DNA from: an uncultured Lachnospiraceae bacterium
GTDB taxonomy: Bacteria; Bacillota; Clostridia; Lachnospirales; Lachnospiraceae
Length of the DNA stretch: 64,000 nucleotides
Direction of reading: 5' to 3'
Assembly: GCA_910586125.1 (NCBI GenBank)
Contig: CAJUHP010000003.1
Span: forward strand, 73,162-137,161
Below are positions 24,980 through 33,345 of this stretch, piece by piece. The notes beneath the pieces are model-generated. The model worked only from the letters and a program-made list of their open reading frames with translations. It was not told where the DNA came from and did not search any database. The position numbers and the translations under genes are program-made. How positions within the stretch are numbered: position 1 is the first letter of the stretch; each line of letters begins with the position of its first letter.

Positions 24980-26200
24980 ATGAAAAAGAAGTCGGTTTTG
25001 CAAAGTGTGTTTGGTTTTCTGCACTCCATGAAATGCGGTATTTTGCTTTTGCTGCTGATTGCAGCCGCCTGCACGGCGGGAAGTCTGATTCTGCAGGATC
25101 AGATTCCCGCATACTATGAAGTGAATTATGGTTCGCAGATGGCCCGCTGGATTTTGACGCTGCAGTTGGATCGCATCTTTACCTGTTCCTGGTTTTTGCT
25201 TCTGACTGTTTTTCTGTGTCTGAATCTGGCGCTGTGCAGCGTGACCCGCTTTGGAGTAACGTATCGGGAAAGCCGTCGTTACAATCTGGAGGACAGAAAA
25301 CAAAAGCTTCTGACCAGTATGAAGGAGGATGCGGGAGATGTCGTCTGGGATTACAGATGCCGCCGCCGTCTTGGATTGTGGGGTCCCTGGCTGTGCCATG
25401 TGGGACTTTTACTCTTGATCGCTGGTTTTGCTCTGGGACGGCAGTTTGGGCTGGAATCTTATATATACGGCGTACCGGGAGAGACGAAAACGCTGGAAGA
25501 AACCGGATACGAGATCACGATTGAGGATTTTCAGATTGATCTGCGGGAGGATGCCACTGTGAAGCAGTACACGGCGTCTTTGACAATACACGAGCAGGAG
25601 AGCGGACGATCTGTTTTTGGCACAGCGCAGGTAAACTATCCCATGGATGCGTTCGGAATGCGGATTTATCAGAATTCGACCGGCTGGGCCTGCCAGGTAG
25701 ACGTATACCGGGAGGATGTGTTGGAGGAGACAAAGCTTTTGTGCGTCGGGGAAGTGTTGTCGGTGGAATCCATGCCGGATCTGGCGCTGGTGTTTCAGAA
25801 ATTTTATCCGGATTATGCAATGACGGATCAGGGAGCGGTTTCGATCAGTTCTGAGCTGAAGAATCCCTGTGCGGGGTTTCTGATGTACTATGACGGGCAG
25901 GTGATCGCGGCGGACACCGTGGGAATTGACCATGCGGTTCTGGCAGAACCCTACCGTTTTGTGTTTCATGATCCACAGCCCTATACTCTGATTCAAGTGC
26001 TGCGAGATCCGTTTCAGTGGCTGGCGGCTTTGGGCGGAGGGGTGATTCTTTTGTCGCTGCTTTTGTGTTTTTATTGGAGACCGGAGGAAACCGTTACAGC
26101 GCGGGGGAAAGATGGACGAGTCTGCGGCTGGTTTCACAGCCGTCAGGTCACGCGGGTCTGGGAAGAGGAAGCCATACAGGGAAAGGAAGAAAAGAGATGA
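24980..26200 (+). CDS. resB: Cytochrome c biogenesis protein ResB (Ccs1)
   Basis: ResB/Ccs1 works with CcsA in System II to transport haem and attach it to apocytochromes outside the membrane. The 406-residue protein has the family architecture: two N-terminal transmembrane helices (about residues 17-37 and 71-90), a third at about 134-152, a large external beta-rich domain (160-345), and a fourth helix near 350-370. The motif LGLWGPWLCHVGLLLLIAG is characteristic. It overlaps ccsA by four bases (ATGA). Given its place, NrfA is the likely client. Confidence 0.9.
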   Translation: MKKKSVLQSVFGFLHSMKCGILLLLLIAAACTAGSLILQDQIPAYYEVNYGSQMARWILTLQLDRIFTCSWFLLLTVFLCLNLALCSVTRFGVTYRESRRYNLEDRKQKLLTSMKEDAGDVVWDYRCRRRLGLWGPWLCHVGLLLLIAGFALGRQFGLESYIYGVPGETKTLEETGYEITIEDFQIDLREDATVKQYTASLTIHEQESGRSVFGTAQVNYPMDAFGMRIYQNSTGWACQVDVYREDVLEETKLLCVGEVLSVESMPDLALVFQKFYPDYAMTDQGAVSISSELKNPCAGFLMYYDGQVIAADTVGIDHAVLAEPYRFVFHDPQPYTLIQVLRDPFQWLAALGGGVILLSLLLCFYWRPEETVTARGKDGRVCGWFHSRQVTRVWEEEAIQGKEEKR

Positions 26201-27027
26201 CGGCGGAGATGTTTTTGCAGACGGAAAATATTCTGTTTACAGCGGCGGTGGCGGGATATCTGGCGGCCACAGCATTGTATTTTGTGTTTTTTGCGGTGAA
26301 AAAGGAAGGGGCCGGGCAGTGGGCCGGGCGGGTTTTTGCAGCGGCTTTTGCCCTGCACACACTGGCCATGACGGCCAGGGGGATCGGGGCTGGAAGGCTG
26401 CCTCTGACCAATCAATATGAATTTGCCACCAGCTTTGCCTGGGGGATCTCCCTGTGCTATTTGGTGTTTATGATCAAGTACAAGTTTCGGGCGCTCGGCG
26501 CCTTTGTGTCCCCGGTGATATTTTTGATTATTGGCTACGCGGCCATGCAGAGCCGGGAGGTAAGGGAGCTGATGCCGGCTCTGCGCAGCAACTGGCTGGC
26601 GATCCATGTCTCTACCGCTATTATTTCCTACGGCGCGTTCGGCGTGGCGTTCGGTGTTTCCATGGTTTACCTGTTTCGCGGCCGGATGAAGGAGGATGCC
26701 TTTCATCAGAAGGAGATGCCGGATCTGGAGCGGCTGGACTTGATCAGTTACCGAACGGTTTCTCTGGGCTTTCTGTTTTTGACGCTGGTGATTATCACCG
26801 GAGCGATTTGGGCCGAACGGGCATGGGGCCGGTACTGGTCTTGGGACCCGAAGGAAACCTGGTCTCTGATCACCTGGATTATCTATGCTCTGTATCTTCA
26901 TGTGCGTCTGTCCAGAGGCTGGAACGGAAAAAAAGCGGCGTGGTTTGCGGTGATCGGATTTATCTGCGTTGTGTTCACCTATATCGGCGTGAATACGTGG
27001 ATTCCGGGGATTCACAGCTATGCGTAA
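26197..27027 (+). CDS. ccsA: Cytochrome c assembly protein CcsA (ResC)
   Basis: CcsA is the haem-handling partner of ResB. The 276-residue polytopic protein has about eight helices and the tryptophan-rich WWD motif in WAERAWGRYWSWDPKETWSL, which binds haem, flanked by conserved histidines (for example NWLAIHVSTA). ATG 26197 overlaps the resB stop. The TAA at 27025-27027 touches the convergent nnrD stop with no gap, so no terminator separates the two operons. A CxxCK-type NrfA often needs a dedicated assembly system, which this pair may be. Confidence 0.92.
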   Translation: MTAEMFLQTENILFTAAVAGYLAATALYFVFFAVKKEGAGQWAGRVFAAAFALHTLAMTARGIGAGRLPLTNQYEFATSFAWGISLCYLVFMIKYKFRALGAFVSPVIFLIIGYAAMQSREVRELMPALRSNWLAIHVSTAIISYGAFGVAFGVSMVYLFRGRMKEDAFHQKEMPDLERLDLISYRTVSLGFLFLTLVIITGAIWAERAWGRYWSWDPKETWSLITWIIYALYLHVRLSRGWNGKKAAWFAVIGFICVVFTYIGVNTWIPGIHSYA

Positions 27028-27894
27028 TCAACGGTTGTGCCTCAGAAAGATCTGTCCCAGATCCTCCAGAATATCGCTGGGGAGCATTCCGGTCATGGAA
27101 CGCCGCTTGGCACAGAGATCCGCCGCTTTGCCGTGAAGCCATACGCCGCAGAGGGCTGCGTCTGCGGGGGACAACCCCTGGGCAGCTAACCCAGCGATGA
27201 TTCCGGTCAGGATATCGCCGCTTCCTCCGCGGGAGAGCCCGGCGTTGCCGGTGTGATTTTCAAACAGCGCTCCGTCGGGGGAGGCAATCTGTGTGTGATG
27301 GCCCTTTAATACGACGACAGCGCCGGTCTTTGCGGCATATTCCAGAGCCGTACGGGCAGGCTCGCGCAGAATCTGCTGTACGGAAAGGCCGGTGAGCTTT
27401 GCCATTTCTCCGGGATGAGGGGTCAGAACCAGCCGCCCGGCGCAGGAGGCGAGGAGCGGCCGGATTTTCGTGTCATGGCAGATGACGCCGGGATGCAGGC
27501 AGCACAGCCCTCCGGCGTCCAATACGATCGTTCCGGAAGCATACCGCAAAACCCTCTGCATTTCTCGGACCGTTTCGGGAGATTCCGGTTTGCCGCAGCC
27601 GGCGGCGCAGGCGGTTGCCTTTTCCAGTTTTGCAATCAGAGCGCTTTCGTTTGGCAGAGATAAAAAGGTGGCTTCCAGGATGCGGTCCGCTATGCTCGCT
27701 ATGACAATTTCCGGAGCGGCCAGAGTTGTCAGTCCGGCGCCGCTTCGCAGCGCCCCCAGCGCACACAATGCAGCAGCGCCGCGGTACTGCGCACAGCCGC
27801 AGACAGCCAGGACATTTCCATAGGTTCCCTTGTGGCTGTCCGGCCTGCGGACAGGGATTTTGGACCAGATCATATCTTCGGTGATGACAGGCAT
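27028..27894 (-). CDS. nnrD: ADP-dependent NAD(P)H-hydrate dehydratase
   Basis: NnrD repairs hydrated NAD(P)H (NADHX, NADPHX) back to the normal cofactor. The 288-residue ribokinase-like protein shows HKGTYGNVLAVCG near the start, the KLTPHPGEM-type motif (RLVLTPHPGEMAKLTG) and the nucleotide-binding GNAGLSRGGSGDILTGIIAG near the C-terminus. The N-terminal epimerase domain found in bifunctional forms is absent. I chose ATG 27894, which has AAAAGGAG six bases upstream. An in-frame ATG at 27921 overlaps the mgtE stop (ATGA) and is an alternative. It is downstream of mgtE on the same strand. Confidence 0.9.
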   Translation of the reverse strand: MPVITEDMIWSKIPVRRPDSHKGTYGNVLAVCGCAQYRGAAALCALGALRSGAGLTTLAAPEIVIASIADRILEATFLSLPNESALIAKLEKATACAAGCGKPESPETVREMQRVLRYASGTIVLDAGGLCCLHPGVICHDTKIRPLLASCAGRLVLTPHPGEMAKLTGLSVQQILREPARTALEYAAKTGAVVVLKGHHTQIASPDGALFENHTGNAGLSRGGSGDILTGIIAGLAAQGLSPADAALCGVWLHGKAADLCAKRRSMTGMLPSDILEDLGQIFLRHNR

Positions 27895-27917
27895 GGGCTT
27901 CTCCTTTTCAAATACAT

Positions 27918-29276
27918 TCATCCAATATGCAGCACATGTGTTGCGATCTGAAAATACACCACCAGAGAGATCGCGTCCACAATGGTCGTGATAAAGGGAC
28001 TTGCCATCACAGCCGGATCAAAACCGATCCGCTTGGCGGCGATCGGGAGCGTACAGCCCACAACCTTGGCGGCAAGCACGGAAACCATCAGGGTGGAGCA
28101 GACGACAAGGGCGGTGGAAACCGCGATTCGGTCGATCAGCATCATTTTGATAAAATTGGCGCCGGCCAGCGTCAGGCCGCAGAAGAAAGCCACCAGCGCC
28201 TCCTTGACAATGATTTTTGGCGTGTCGGAATACTCGATTTCGCCCAGAGCCAGTCCGCGGATGATACTGACGGAAGCCTGTCCGCCGGCGTTGCCTCCCG
28301 TGTCCATCAGCATGGGAATGAAAGCGGTCAGCACGACATAAGCGCCCAGCGCGGCTTCGTAGTGCGTGATAATAGCGCCGGTGAATGTGGCAGAGATCAT
28401 CAAAAGAAGCAGCCACGGAATCCGTTTCTTCCAAGTTTCCAGCACCCCGGTTTTCATGTAGGATTTGTCCGTGGGCGTGATGGCTGCCATCATTTCGATA
28501 TCTTCGGTATTTTCATCCTGTAAAACATCCATGGCATCGTCGATGGTGACGATGCCCACCAGGCGTTTTTCCTGATCTACAACAGGAAGGGCCAGGTAAT
28601 CGTATCGGCTGAATTGTTTGGCGACATCTTCCTTATCTTCCAGCGTGGTGGCGTAGGTGATGTTTGTTTCCATGATTTCGCAGATTCGATCGTCAGGATC
28701 CGCCAAGAGAAGAGTCCGCACAGATACCACGCCGGTCAGATGCCGGTCTTTATCGGTCACATAACAGGTGTAAATGGTCTCCTTATCCTCTCCGGTGCGG
28801 CGGATGCGCGTAAAAGCGTCCTCCACTGTCATGTCGGCCTTCAGGCTGACATACTCAATCGTCATGATGCTTCCGGCGCTGTCGTCCGGATACTGTAGGA
28901 TCTCATTGATCTGCCGGCGTGTTTCCGGATCGGCCTGCTTTAAGATCCGTTTCACCACGGAGGCAGGCATTTCTTCTATGATGTCAACGGTATCGTCCAG
29001 ATACATCTCATCCAGGACTTCTTTCAGTTCTCTGTCGCTGAAGGCGGAGATCAATAGTTCCTGCTCATCGTTATCCATCTCAACAAAAACTTCAGCGGCC
29101 ATGTCCTTGGGCAGCAGGCGGTACAGAAGCGGCAGAAGTTCGTCCGGAAGTTCCCCAAATAAAAGAGCGGTATCGGCTGGTTCCATGGCTGAAAAAACAG
29201 CTTTCAGTTCCCGAAAGCGTTTCGCGTGCAACATTTCTTCGATTTCTTCGGCAGCATAGTTCATTTTCTGCTCCAT
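27918..29276 (-). CDS. mgtE: Magnesium transporter MgtE
   Basis: MgtE is a Mg2+-gated Mg2+ channel of the cytoplasmic membrane. The 452-residue protein has the standard order: N-terminal superhelical domain (residues about 15-120, ending DDTVDIIEEMP), two CBS domains (about 135-255, PDDSAGSIMTIEYVSL ... LVGIVTIDDAMDV), a plug helix, and five transmembrane helices (about 280-452). The transmembrane part includes the signature PMLMDTGGNAGGQAS. It is first in a unit with nnrD. Its promoter (29388-29416) precedes a roughly 105-base leader with a GC-rich element and a poly-T-like tract. Confidence 0.95.
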   Translation of the reverse strand: MEQKMNYAAEEIEEMLHAKRFRELKAVFSAMEPADTALLFGELPDELLPLLYRLLPKDMAAEVFVEMDNDEQELLISAFSDRELKEVLDEMYLDDTVDIIEEMPASVVKRILKQADPETRRQINEILQYPDDSAGSIMTIEYVSLKADMTVEDAFTRIRRTGEDKETIYTCYVTDKDRHLTGVVSVRTLLLADPDDRICEIMETNITYATTLEDKEDVAKQFSRYDYLALPVVDQEKRLVGIVTIDDAMDVLQDENTEDIEMMAAITPTDKSYMKTGVLETWKKRIPWLLLLMISATFTGAIITHYEAALGAYVVLTAFIPMLMDTGGNAGGQASVSIIRGLALGEIEYSDTPKIIVKEALVAFFCGLTLAGANFIKMMLIDRIAVSTALVVCSTLMVSVLAAKVVGCTLPIAAKRIGFDPAVMASPFITTIVDAISLVVYFQIATHVLHIG

Positions 29277-29325
29277 AGCTCCGCCTCTCTTTCGATGTTT
29301 TTAGGACTCCCCTGTCTTGAGCCGG

Positions 29326-29357
29326 AAAAAGAAAAACCGCAGGCAGGCCGCCGGCGG
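29326..29357 (-). other. GC-rich element followed by T-rich tract in the mgtE leader
   Basis: On the minus strand a CCGCCGGCGGCC...GCGG block (29357-29337) is followed by TTTTTCTTTTT (29336-29326), a terminator-like arrangement between the mgtE promoter and start. The pairing is short and ambiguous. It does not match the M-box Mg2+ riboswitch consensus that I know. Confidence 0.35.
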
Positions 29358-29387
29358 AAATGCTTTTTTGGGTTTCCTATATCAAAT

Positions 29388-29416
29388 ATCATAGGCGCTT
29401 TGGAGGAATTTGTCAA
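29388..29416 (-). promoter_or_regulatory. mgtE promoter
   Basis: On the minus strand TTGACA (29416-29411) and TATGAT (29393-29388) have a 17-base spacer, near consensus. Confidence 0.75.
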
Positions 29417-29488
29417 GGGGCGCGGAAAAAACAGGAAGGATTTCCCGGTTTTTTTGGAAAAAGATTTGGAAACTTTTCACAAAAAAAC

Positions 29489-29517
29489 TTGTTTTTTAAA
29501 AGTATATTTGTTATAAT
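29489..29517 (+). promoter_or_regulatory. Promoter of the chemoreceptor gene
   Basis: TTGTTT (29489-29494) and TATAAT (29512-29517) are 17 bases apart. The 318-base mgtE-mcp gap holds this promoter and the divergent mgtE promoter and leader; nothing else was recognised. Confidence 0.65.
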
Positions 29518-29594
29518 TCTATTATACGGACCTGTAGACGGGGAAGATAGACCGGCTCGGATGCGGGCAGCCGACAATTGAGGGAGCAGGTGCT

Positions 29595-31595
29595 ATGAGT
29601 ATGAAAACAAACGAAGAGCAAGGCAAGAGATCGCGGAAGGGATTGGGAATTACAGGGAAGCTGGCGTCGGCTATTGTGGGGAGCGTCGTGCTGGCTGTGA
29701 CAATATTGCTTTTGGTAGTCTATATTCAGATGTCGAAAGCACTGCTTGAGAAGAGCGAAGAGCTTTTGCAGGCTGCTACGAACGAGATGCTTCAGGAAAC
29801 CGGAGGGTGGTTGAACGGGACCCTGGCCAGACTGGAGGGGCAGAGGGATACCATTGAGTACATGGATATGAGTATCGAGGAATTGGCGGATTATGTCCGC
29901 CACGCCGTCGATCCGCAGAGTGCATATCCGGCGGGATTGTATGTGGGGATGACGGACGGCAGTCTGTATCATGCCACATTTGTGCCGGGCCCGGATTACG
30001 ATCCTCTGTCGAAAGCCTGGTATCAGGATGGATTAAAGTCCAATGATTTTGTAATCGGAGAGGTCTATCTGGACGAGGCGAGCAATTCCTATGTAGTGGG
30101 CGTATCCGGCGTGCTCAAAAGCAGTACCGGGGAAGTGCGGGGCGTTGCAGCGGCGGATGTGTCTCTGGGTTCCATTTCCGATATCGTCAGTGAAATCCAG
30201 ATTGAGGATACCGGCGGTATCTTTCTGGTGGACGGCCTGACGGATATCGTGATCGGGCACAGGGACCGGGATAAGACAGGGCGGAACCTGCGCGATATTG
30301 ACGGCGGTATGTATGCCTTTGCGGAAGAGCAGATGCGAGGGGGGAAAACCGGCCTGTTCCTCTATGAGAATACATATATTCAGGTGGAAAAGGTTCCGGG
30401 CAGCAACTGGGTGGCGGTGGCCTATGTGTCACGCTCGGAGGTTCTGCAGGAGCTGGTGTCCCTGACTGTTGTGATGCTGATAGTAGCGCTGGTTGCAGTG
30501 GCTGCTCTCATTCTTCTGGTAGTGATTCAAGTCCGCCGTATCATCGGCAGGCCGGTACAGGAGCTGAGCCGGGTGGCGACGCGCATCGCGGAGGGAGACC
30601 TGGATCAGTCGGTTCATTACCACTCGGAAGACGAGCTGGGTCTGCTGGCCGATGATTTTAATAAGGTTACGCTCCGCCTTCGGGACTATGTAAAATATAT
30701 AAACGAGATTTCGGATGTGCTGCGTGAGATCGCCGCTGGTAATCTGACTTTTACGCTGGAGAATGATTACGCTGGCGAATTTGCCAAGATCCGGGCGTCT
30801 CTGGATGAGATATCCCATGCGCTGGGCGGCACGATGGGAAGACTGCGCACCGTTTCCAGAGAGGTGGCTTTGGGAGCGGAGCAGGTGTCGAGCGGCGCGA
30901 TGGCTCTGTCGCAGGGCTCCACGGAACAGGCCGCGGCAGTGGAAACGCTGGCCGGGCATATTGATTCGGTTTCTGACAGCGTTCAGAATATTGCCAATGG
31001 GGCTGAGCGCGTTGACGGCATTTCTCAGGAAGTCAAGAAAGGGCTCTTATCCAGCAGTGATAAAATGAATAATTTGACGGAAGTCATTCAGAAGAGCAGC
31101 CGCAAATCCACGGAGATCCATCAGATCGTTAAGACCATCGAGGACATTGCGTTTCAGACCAATATCCTGGCGTTAAACGCCGCGGTAGAAGCGGCCCGCG
31201 CCGGCGCGGCCGGCAAGGGGTTTGCGGTGGTTGCGGATGAGGTCCGCAACCTGGCCGGCAAATCTTCCTCGGCGGCCCAGGAGACATCGGTTCTGCTGAG
31301 TGAGACGGTGAGCTCCATGGAGGAGGGGGTTCAGGCGGCGGAAGAGACAGAGAAATCCATTTTGGCCGTGGTGGCACAGGCGGATGAGATGAGCGAGCTG
31401 ATCACAAACATCGCAGAATATACCAGACAGCAGGCGTCGAACACAGCGGAGATCACCAACGGAATCGGGCAGATTTCCAGTGTGGTTCAGAATAATGTGG
31501 CGACGGCGGAAGCCAGCGCGGCAGCCAGCGAGCAGCTTTCCGGGCAGGCGACCATGCTGAAAGAAATGGTGGCCAGATTTCGGCTGAAGGATTAA
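29595..31595 (+). CDS. Methyl-accepting chemotaxis protein with a dCache-type sensor
   Basis: This 666-residue receptor signals attractants or repellents to CheA/CheW. There is a transmembrane helix at about residues 22-45, then an external Cache-like sensor (about 50-280, with WYQDGLKSNDFVIGEVYLDEASNSYVVGVSG split across the domain). A second helix spans about 284-312. A HAMP domain follows (RRIIGRPVQELSRVATRIAEGDLD), then the signalling domain with the conserved hairpin tip (IAFQTNILALNAAVEAARAG, about residues 515-535). No chemotaxis genes are nearby, so it is an orphan receptor. ATG 29595 follows GGGAGCAGG. Confidence 0.93.
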   Translation: MSMKTNEEQGKRSRKGLGITGKLASAIVGSVVLAVTILLLVVYIQMSKALLEKSEELLQAATNEMLQETGGWLNGTLARLEGQRDTIEYMDMSIEELADYVRHAVDPQSAYPAGLYVGMTDGSLYHATFVPGPDYDPLSKAWYQDGLKSNDFVIGEVYLDEASNSYVVGVSGVLKSSTGEVRGVAAADVSLGSISDIVSEIQIEDTGGIFLVDGLTDIVIGHRDRDKTGRNLRDIDGGMYAFAEEQMRGGKTGLFLYENTYIQVEKVPGSNWVAVAYVSRSEVLQELVSLTVVMLIVALVAVAALILLVVIQVRRIIGRPVQELSRVATRIAEGDLDQSVHYHSEDELGLLADDFNKVTLRLRDYVKYINEISDVLREIAAGNLTFTLENDYAGEFAKIRASLDEISHALGGTMGRLRTVSREVALGAEQVSSGAMALSQGSTEQAAAVETLAGHIDSVSDSVQNIANGAERVDGISQEVKKGLLSSSDKMNNLTEVIQKSSRKSTEIHQIVKTIEDIAFQTNILALNAAVEAARAGAAGKGFAVVADEVRNLAGKSSSAAQETSVLLSETVSSMEEGVQAAEETEKSILAVVAQADEMSELITNIAEYTRQQASNTAEITNGIGQISSVVQNNVATAEASAAASEQLSGQATMLKEMVARFRLKD

Positions 31596-31620
31596 AACAA
31601 AATAAGTAAGTTATCAAATG

Positions 31621-31671
31621 AATATGCGGAATATTATCGGAAATCTTTGGATAATATTCCGCATATTTTTT
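31621..31671 (+). terminator. Terminator after the chemoreceptor gene
   Basis: A perfect 18-base stem (31621-31638 with 31650-31667) with an 11-base loop ends in T residues to 31671. Confidence 0.92.
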
Positions 31672-31688
31672 GTGCTGCCGTTTCCGAA

Positions 31689-31718
31689 GCAATAATTTTT
31701 GAGAGTTTGGACATATTA
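31689..31718 (+). promoter_or_regulatory. Possible forespore (sigma-G/F type) promoter
   Basis: CATATTA (31712-31718) matches a sigma-G -10 consensus CATNNTA. It is preceded at 18 bases by GCAAT (31689-31693), a partial -35 match. It lies about 83 bases before the germination gene. No sigma-A promoter was seen there. Confidence 0.35.
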
Positions 31719-31800
31719 AAGAGGGAAAAAATAATGTGTCTGAAAGGCGACGCCGGGCCGAAGCATTTCGGCGTGCCGCAGGCATCGGAGAGGAGAATAT

Positions 31801-33234
31801 ATGTCGAATAAGATCTCGGCCAGTATTGCAGAGAATCGGGCGGCATTTCGCAAGATTTTTGCACCGGATAAAAACTATGATATCATTGAACGGCAGTTGG
31901 AGATCGGGGGCCGTCCTTCGGTGATCTATATGATCGACGGATTTACCGATGCAGGCGTTCTGCAGAGGACCATTCAATTTATGTACAGCATCAAGCCGGA
32001 GGCCATGCCCAAGAACGGAAAGCGATTTATGGAACAGCTCATTCCCTACGGAGAAGTGGGAACGCTTGATGATATGGACGATATTGCGACATCATTTCTG
32101 GCCGGCATTACCTGCCTTTTTATCGACGGATACGCCGAATGTCTGATTATGGACTGCCGGGACTATCCAGCCAGAGGAGTGCAGGAGCCGGAGAAGGATA
32201 AAGTCATGCGCGGGTCCAGGGATGGGTTTGTGGAAACGCTGATTTTCAATACGGCTCTGATCCGAAGAAGAATCCGCGATCCGCGTCTGACCGTAGAGAT
32301 TATGAATATCGGCCGGCGTTCTCGAACGGATGTAGCGGTCTGTTATATGGATGGAGAGGCCGATACAAAGATACTGGATCACTTGAAAAAAAGACTTTCC
32401 TCGATACAGGTGGATTCTCTGACCATGAATCAGGAGAGTCTGGCGGAATGTCTGTACAAAGGAAAATGGCTGAATCCTTTCCCGAAATTTAAATTTTCCG
32501 AGCGGCCTGATACAGCGGCAGCCTGTCTGCTGCAGGGGAGTATTATTGTTCTGGTGGATAACTCCCCGGCGGCCATGATTCTGCCCTCATCGGTCTTTGA
32601 TGTGATTGAGGAGGCGGACGATTACTATTTTCCTCCCGTGACGGGAACGTATCTGCGCCTGACCCGCTTTGCCACGTCTTTTGTGGCGCTGTTTCTGACG
32701 CCCCTGTATCTTCTTATGATGCAGAATCCAGAGCATGTGCCCCAGTGGCTGGAATTTGCGCTGGTCTCGGACGAGATTAATGTCCCGCTTCTTCTGCAGC
32801 TTCTGATTCTGGAATTCGCCATCGACGGTCTGCGTCTGGCCTCGATCAACACGCCCACCATGCTGTCTACCCCTCTCAGCGTGATCGCGGCTATCGTATT
32901 GGGAGATTATGCGGTGCAGTCCGGCTGGTTTAACTCGGAGGTTATGCTGTATATGGCCTTTGTGGCGCTGGCCAACTATTCGCAGGCCAGCTTTGAGATG
33001 AGCTATGCCCTGAAATTTATGCGGGTGCTGCTGCTGGTGCTGACAGCGTGCCTGGACGAATGGGGATTTTTGCTGGGAACCGTGGCGGTGATTGCCTGTG
33101 TGGCAGGCAACCGCACCATAGGAGGACGCAGCTATCTGTATCCGCTGATACCATTTGATGGAAAGGAACTGAAAAAACGTTTCTTCCGGGTGCGGATCTC
33201 CCACGACAACAACGGCGGCCAGAAAAATTCGTAA
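31801..33234 (+). CDS. GerA-family spore germination protein (GerAA/SpoVAF type)
   Basis: GerA/SpoVAF proteins sit in the inner spore membrane and take part in germinant response or ion release. The 477-residue protein has a soluble N-terminal region with the family signature EKDKVMRGSRDGFVETLIFNTALIRRRI (shortened: RGSRDGFVE... NTALIRRRI). Next comes LLQGSIIVLVDNSPAAMILP, then a C-terminal membrane domain of five or so helices from about residue 290. It stands alone without gerB/gerC partners, which is more like SpoVAF than a complete GerA operon. GAGGAGAATAT precedes ATG 31801. Confidence 0.85.
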   Translation: MSNKISASIAENRAAFRKIFAPDKNYDIIERQLEIGGRPSVIYMIDGFTDAGVLQRTIQFMYSIKPEAMPKNGKRFMEQLIPYGEVGTLDDMDDIATSFLAGITCLFIDGYAECLIMDCRDYPARGVQEPEKDKVMRGSRDGFVETLIFNTALIRRRIRDPRLTVEIMNIGRRSRTDVAVCYMDGEADTKILDHLKKRLSSIQVDSLTMNQESLAECLYKGKWLNPFPKFKFSERPDTAAACLLQGSIIVLVDNSPAAMILPSSVFDVIEEADDYYFPPVTGTYLRLTRFATSFVALFLTPLYLLMMQNPEHVPQWLEFALVSDEINVPLLLQLLILEFAIDGLRLASINTPTMLSTPLSVIAAIVLGDYAVQSGWFNSEVMLYMAFVALANYSQASFEMSYALKFMRVLLLVLTACLDEWGFLLGTVAVIACVAGNRTIGGRSYLYPLIPFDGKELKKRFFRVRISHDNNGGQKNS

Positions 33235-33270
33235 ATCGAAAAAAATATATTGAAAAACAATAAATAACTA

Positions 33271-33299
33271 TTGCAAAACAGAAAGTTCCGTGCTATACT
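33271..33299 (+). promoter_or_regulatory. Promoter of the DUF4173 gene
   Basis: TTGCAA (33271-33276) and TATACT (33294-33299) are 17 bases apart, about 47 bases before the start codon. Confidence 0.7.
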
Positions 33300-33345
33300 G
33301 TCTGGTAATAACAGGATAGTGAAACCAGGAAAGGGGCTTTTTGTG

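Noticed and set aside
29277..29388. mgtE leader considered as an M-box Mg2+ riboswitch
   Set aside because: It is too short and lacks the conserved M-box blocks.
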